From contig NC_088777.1 in the NCBI RefSeq assembly GCF_954871325.1, forward strand, positions 25,893,366 through 25,957,365: 64,000 bases of DNA, given 5' to 3'. Positions within the stretch are counted from its first letter, which is position 1, and each line of letters opens with the position of its first letter. The position numbers and the translations under genes were made by a program. The stretch is from Gordionus sp. m RMFG-2023 (lineage: Eukaryota; Nematomorpha; Gordioida; Chordodea; Parachordodidae). The notes under the pieces were generated by a model. That model did no database searches. It was not told the DNA's origin and saw nothing but the letters and a program-made list of their open reading frames with translations. Of this stretch, positions 59,429-64,000 are shown piece by piece.

Positions 59429-59625
59429 CAGAGACCCGCAGAGGTACCATTTGCACGGCCTGCCGAATTTTATTTCAAAAATTTTTCAGCCCGGTCTGAA
59501 TTTTTTTAAATATATTTTTTAATTTTTATAGCTAATAATGGCGATTTAAAATATTCGGTTTTAAAATATATGGCCTGGTTATATTTAAAAAAAATAAAAT
59601 ACAGAGGGGGCCTGCAGTGGTTTCT
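59429..59625 (+). mobile_element. GC-rich non-autonomous hAT-like MITE
   Basis: Starts CAGAGACCCGCAGAGGTACC, contains the GCTAATAATGGCGATTT block also found at 18778 in the 18618 copy, and ends near GGGGGCCTGCAGTGG. Internal deletion relative to the 325-bp copy. Confidence 0.7.
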
Positions 59626-61139
59626 ATTATCCCTCAATAAAAAAATCTTTACAAAAATGAAGATTTTTAATGATATTAAAAAATTTCTGCTTCAAATGAT
59701 AATATTCAAAGTTATGATGGCCTTCAAAACTTTGATTTTCTTTATAATGGTATAAGTACTGCTATAAACGAAGTAGAGGATATTGCGAGGAAAATTTACT
59801 TGCTGAAACCAGGTCGGTATTGAGATTAGAATAACTCTCAAAAAATATAACAATACTCCCCAAACCGAAACATTTAAATCTAAATTAAACTAATCACTAA
59901 AAAAAAATAAGAAAATAGTCAGTTCAAATGAAGGTCATGCACAAATAAATCTTAACAAAATGTATTCTAAATATTTTAGTAATCTAATATTTATAGTATA
60001 TAAATAAATAAATATATTTTGTTTAAATTGAATATTATTAATATCGAAATTTTAAAGTGCATACAAATAAAAAAATAACTTATATACACCAATTTAAGAT
60101 TTCAGTTGGTGGGCCATTATAACAGTTTGTTATTAATATGAATACTACTTAAAACAACAAGATATGAAAATATCTTTTACATCGATAGTAAATTTCGTTT
60201 ATTAAAGCATTTGTAAAAAAAACTATCCGCGAGAAATAACCATAATATTTGATCATTAAGTCCCGATAAATCTATATTGATTCTAACGAAGGACTGCTTT
60301 GGGTAGTACCATCTATTGTTTTAGTTTCAACAAGGTACAATTAAGTCAATTCTGTAAAATATAGTTATTTATATTGGCTACTCTATGTGTAGACACAATC
60401 GCTGTATCAAACAATTCTGAAACCTGAGTATACATTCTATTTTTTAAATGTATAGTATTTGTTTTTAAACGTAGAGATTCATTTAACCCCAATCAAAGTT
60501 TAAAATCATTGTAAAACTAATAGAAATCTATATCTATATTTTAAAAAATGGAATGCTAAGTTTATGCTTCTATGAGAAAACCCGATGAAAACATGGAATA
60601 TTTTTTATCCAATGTTGCGATATATAACAAATATTTTGTTAATTCGTTATTTATAAACATTATTTTAGTTTGTTTGTGTAAAAGATATATTTTGAAATAT
60701 GATATCTTGAAACCATAGAAACTTTGATTCCAGTAGTTATTATGGCATAAATAAGTTACCAAATCTATGATGTTATACTTAATTAATTCAATTTAATGTA
60801 TTTTCTTTTTAATGGCTTCACAAAAATAATTAAGAAAAGATCAATGTCTATACAGACAAAGAAACATTTATTTAATATATTACTAAAATTATTTATGTTA
60901 AAAAAAACCTAAGAACAGAAAATGAATATAAATAAATAAAACGTTAGTATGTTGTAAATACTGTTATGTTTAAAAATATCAAATAAATGTTTTTTAAATT
61001 AAATCGTTTATATAAAATTAATTTTTAATATTATTTTTTTATTTTTCACCGTTTTTAGATAAAAATAATTGGTAATTGCTTATTATAAAAATATATATTT
61101 AACAGTGGTTAAATAAATATAAAGTTACTATTTTTTAAA
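59626..61139. other. AT-rich interval without recognised gene
   Basis: Low-complexity AT sequence; open frames under 70 codons only and no known motif. No repeat ends recognised. Confidence 0.5.
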
Positions 61140-62815
61140 GAAGTAGTTATATTTTTCATGAATGATATAGACGAAAATGTAAAACAATCAACATTTCTGA
61201 CTATGATGAGAACATAATTTACGATCTTGCTTATCCTCAATTACCTGGACAATTAAAATATACTGAAATAATTGATTTGTTAAATAATTATTATTAAGTA
61301 AAAATAAATAAAATTTATGAACGACTTAAATTTCAAAAAATGAAGCAATCAGTAAATGAATTTATTATAAATTTTATAGTAAGATTAAGCTTTTTCAAAA
61401 ATTAGTCAATATAGAGATAATATAAATATGATATTGCGATAGATTTATAGCAGGCTTAAAGAGCAATAACATAGTTACAAAATTATTATCTTACTAATCA
61501 AATAAGATAGTACAAAATAATGTGATGGTAATTGAGAAGTGCAAAGTGGCAGAAATAATCACATGAAGGCTTCATGTAGAGATTGATATGTTTAACTTGT
61601 TACAAATGTAGTATAAAAGGACATCAATAAAATGTATGTCGATCAAAAGAAACGGGATATAAAATACAGAGTAGAGATGAAAGAAGAAGCCAAAGAAATA
61701 GGAGTAAGACATTATATAAAAAATTTCAAATTAAAAATTGTATAATATAATTTCCCATTATATTATTGGTAGATACTGGAAAGCTATTTGATGGAATTCT
61801 ATATATCAATATTATTTTAAAATCATATAAATAATGATAATATTACTGTATTAAGTTGTAAACAATGGCAAGTACAATTAGAATAGATAATTTAAGAAAT
61901 TATCCGAATATTATAAGCAATCCATAATGAAATATAATCAATGAAATTGAAGGTACGAATTATAAGGAGAAATTACGTCAAAATTAGGAATATTAGTTAA
62001 TTTAAAAGCAAAAATAATTTAAAGGAAAATGAAGGCAAGTCCGGTACAGTTAACATGGAAAAGTAAAACTGAAAACTTTAAATAAATTAATAAAATTAAA
62101 AAAATAACTTTCTTTTATATATGCACCTATAGTCTCTATCTTAAAAAAGAATACAACGAATATGTGGGGATTTCCGAAAAATGATAGAGTGAATCTTCTT
62201 AACAATATCCCCTATCGAGAATTGATAGGAGCCATTGGAGTAGTAGATTTTACAACTCTCGATTTATCCAATGCCTACCATCAAATAGAATTGGTCGAAG
62301 ACTCAAAGTGATAAGTGCAAATCAACACCCCAAATGGATTATATCGATATAATGGTCTACCATTTAGAATATCCCCAGTGATATTTTAACATATCATTGA
62401 TTCACTACTAAAAGGTCTAGCAGGATCAGATGGTTATTTGGATGATATAATAGTGGATGAATTCCGTAAAGAAGCATGAAAACAATCTGCATAAGGTATT
62501 ATATTATCGGAATTATATTAAATCTTGACAAATGTAAAATATTTTGCGTAGGAGATAAAATATTTAGGGCATAAAACTAATAAAGAAAATATATAACATT
62601 TAGATGCAATAACGAAAGTACCGTAGCCAAAAAAAGGAAGTTCAAAGTTTTTAGGGTTAAAAAATTACTAATAAATATATGCCAAATTTCAACAATAAAC
62701 CACTAAAAAATTATTACATAGGAAAGTATGAAAATGGGAATTAGAGCAAAATAAAGCGATAGAGATGGTACGTTAGCAATGGAAGCTTCAAATTATGCAA
62801 TCGGTGCAGTATTAT
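61140..62815 (+). mobile_element. Ty3/gypsy fossil: gag, protease, reverse transcriptase, RNase H start
   Basis: Plus-strand fragment. A gag zinc-knuckle region lies near 61590-61650, protease (LLVDTG) near 61765, reverse transcriptase blocks (GVVDFTTLDLSNAYHQIELV, 62230-62300; GLPFRI-type, 62350; YLGH near 62565; KFLGLKNY 62645) and the start of RNase H (62780-62815). It is heavily broken (more than ten interruptions) and old. No LTR found. Confidence 0.72.
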
Positions 62816-63560
62816 CTCCTCCGGTATCAACTTTCATGGATGGAGGAAACCTTACGAGTCTTGAGGGCGCAAAATATTTATCCGAGGTTTTCATCAGTGC
62901 TGAACATAGGGACTGTTACAAATCCAGTTTTTTTATTTTTAAATTAAAGATGTCGGCGAGGATGATTAAATTGTTGACAGTCACGACATCTAAGACTTTT
63001 TGTCGTTAACCGTTCGGTTTGAGTGTGTCATCTATTTTTAAGAGTTTTTATTACATGGATGACGTGCTTATAATCGGGGTTAGAACAGCACAATAGAAGG
63101 TTAAAAGAAGGATTGACAAGACAAGACAAGGGATTACGTGCAGGAAGAGAGAAGAGAGGGTTACTGAAATGGTGTATCTGATACATAGAATAAATGGTAT
63201 AAAAATAAGACCCTTGGTAAAAAATTTGAAGAATATTTATGCTATGGTGAGTCCGTCATCGAAGATGCAATCGTTTATCGGGATGATAAACTATTATCAC
63301 CGTTCTTTTGATGATTTTGCACAAATATGCACCTTTATATGACTTGATAAAGAAGGGAGTCATGTTAATCAGGATCAGGGGCAACAACTTGGTTCTGAAG
63401 TTTTGTAAAGTAAAATTTAGGAAGTCCTAATCTTAGTTCATTTTAACTGTGAGTTAGAAGTTTTGTGAGCTGTGAATGTATCTAGCAGAGGAGTAGAAGG
63501 AGTGTCACGTATTATGGGGATTTCGAGTCCAGTGCTATTCATTTCGACATTAAATACAAC
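62816..63560 (+). mobile_element. Second Ty3/gypsy fossil: reverse transcriptase to RNase H
   Basis: A reverse transcriptase fragment of a different, less AT-rich gypsy lineage: YMDDVLIIG near 63050, NLKNIYAMVSPSSKMQSFIG and MINYYHRSF (63220-63310), then decayed RNase H. The junction with the preceding fossil is near 62815. Style and base composition resemble the fossil at 5474-7320, possibly the same family. Broken many times. Confidence 0.68.
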
Positions 63561-63581
63561 ATTAACGAATTATGAATACTT

Positions 63582-63765
63582 CCAACATATTCTGTTGTCC
63601 TCTCTTTTAGTTTTAAAATCTGGAAACTAAATTCAAACCATATTCACGTTTTTAGAAACACCCTAAGCCGTCTCAAAACAATAAAATCCAACTTCTTGAA
63701 TTATACCAACATATTCTGTTGTCCTCTCTTTTAGTTTGAAAATCTGGAACCTAAATTCAAATAAT
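63582..63765. repeat. Direct repeat of about 60 bp, spacing 124 bp
   Basis: CCAACATATTCTGTTGTCC and the following text to CTAAATTCAAA occur at 63582-63641 and 63706-63765 with few differences. Confidence 0.85.
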
Positions 63766-64000
63766 ATTTCTAACTTCTCCAGGGATTAAAGCTGGCTTAG
63801 ATGTTGCAAACATTTTTTCGGTTGTCTTAGCATTTTTACTCGCATTCATTTTGAATTTTAAATACTTCGAGAGGCTAGTATAACAATTTGTCATCAAAGT
63901 CTCACATTGAAGTAACTTATGGATTCCTACTTTTCTAACTATTTTTCAAACCTGGTGGGGTTGTTTAAAATTATTTTTCATTTTTATTTTTCTGGTGGCA

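Overview
This is a very AT-rich eukaryotic window (by eye roughly three quarters A+T) made almost entirely of transposable elements. I found no host gene that I can defend. The mixture of hAT, PIF/Harbinger, piggyBac, Ginger-type integrase transposon, RTE-like and other LINEs, Penelope-like and Ty3/gypsy elements is typical of an invertebrate metazoan. Spliceosomal introns inside two unrelated transposons are only about 37-54 nt long, which suggests a host with very short minimal introns. The phylum cannot be assigned from this sequence.

Layout. 1-3.5 kb: intron-rich Ginger1-like transposon gene with zinc finger, integrase, GPY/F-like region and an intact-looking OTU cysteine-protease domain. 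3.5-4.3 kb: two tandem-repeat arrays. 4.3-5.5 kb: broken minus-strand hAT (family 1). 5.5-7.3 kb: Ty3/gypsy fossil. 7.5-10.1 kb: PIF/Harbinger element with TIRs, TAA duplication, a helper gene and a transposase gene. 10.4-13.9 kb: two further gypsy fossils. 14.7-16.8 kb: hAT family 3, copy 1, with exact 8-bp target duplication. 17.4-19.4 kb: hAT family 1 with TIRs and exact 8-bp duplication. 21.0-22.3 kb: MITEs. 22.6-30.0 kb: RTE-like LINE on the minus strand, split by a gypsy element with two LTRs and a 5-bp duplication; a tRNA-like Pol III promoter lies at the LINE's 5' end. 31.7-34.0 kb: Penelope-like fragments around an inverted-repeat element coding for a CXC-type Cys-rich protein. 34.0-42.0 kb: hAT in hAT in hAT, with a 1-kb foldback in the innermost copy. 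47.2-52.0 kb: hAT family 1 carrying a nearly intact piggyBac. 53.6-55.8 kb: decayed LINE. 56.4-58.5 kb: hAT family 3, copy 2. 61-64 kb: gypsy fossils.

The best-preserved coding capacity belongs to DNA transposons: piggyBac (full catalytic triad), the middle hAT of the nest (three exons, all expected motifs), Harbinger (four exons) and the OTU end of the Ginger-like gene. Nested insertions, shared internal insertions and target duplications allow a relative chronology to be read directly. The most unusual items are the integrase-OTU gene, the tRNA-like promoter at the LINE 5' end, the three-level hAT nest with its foldback, and the Penelope tails with a hammerhead-like core.
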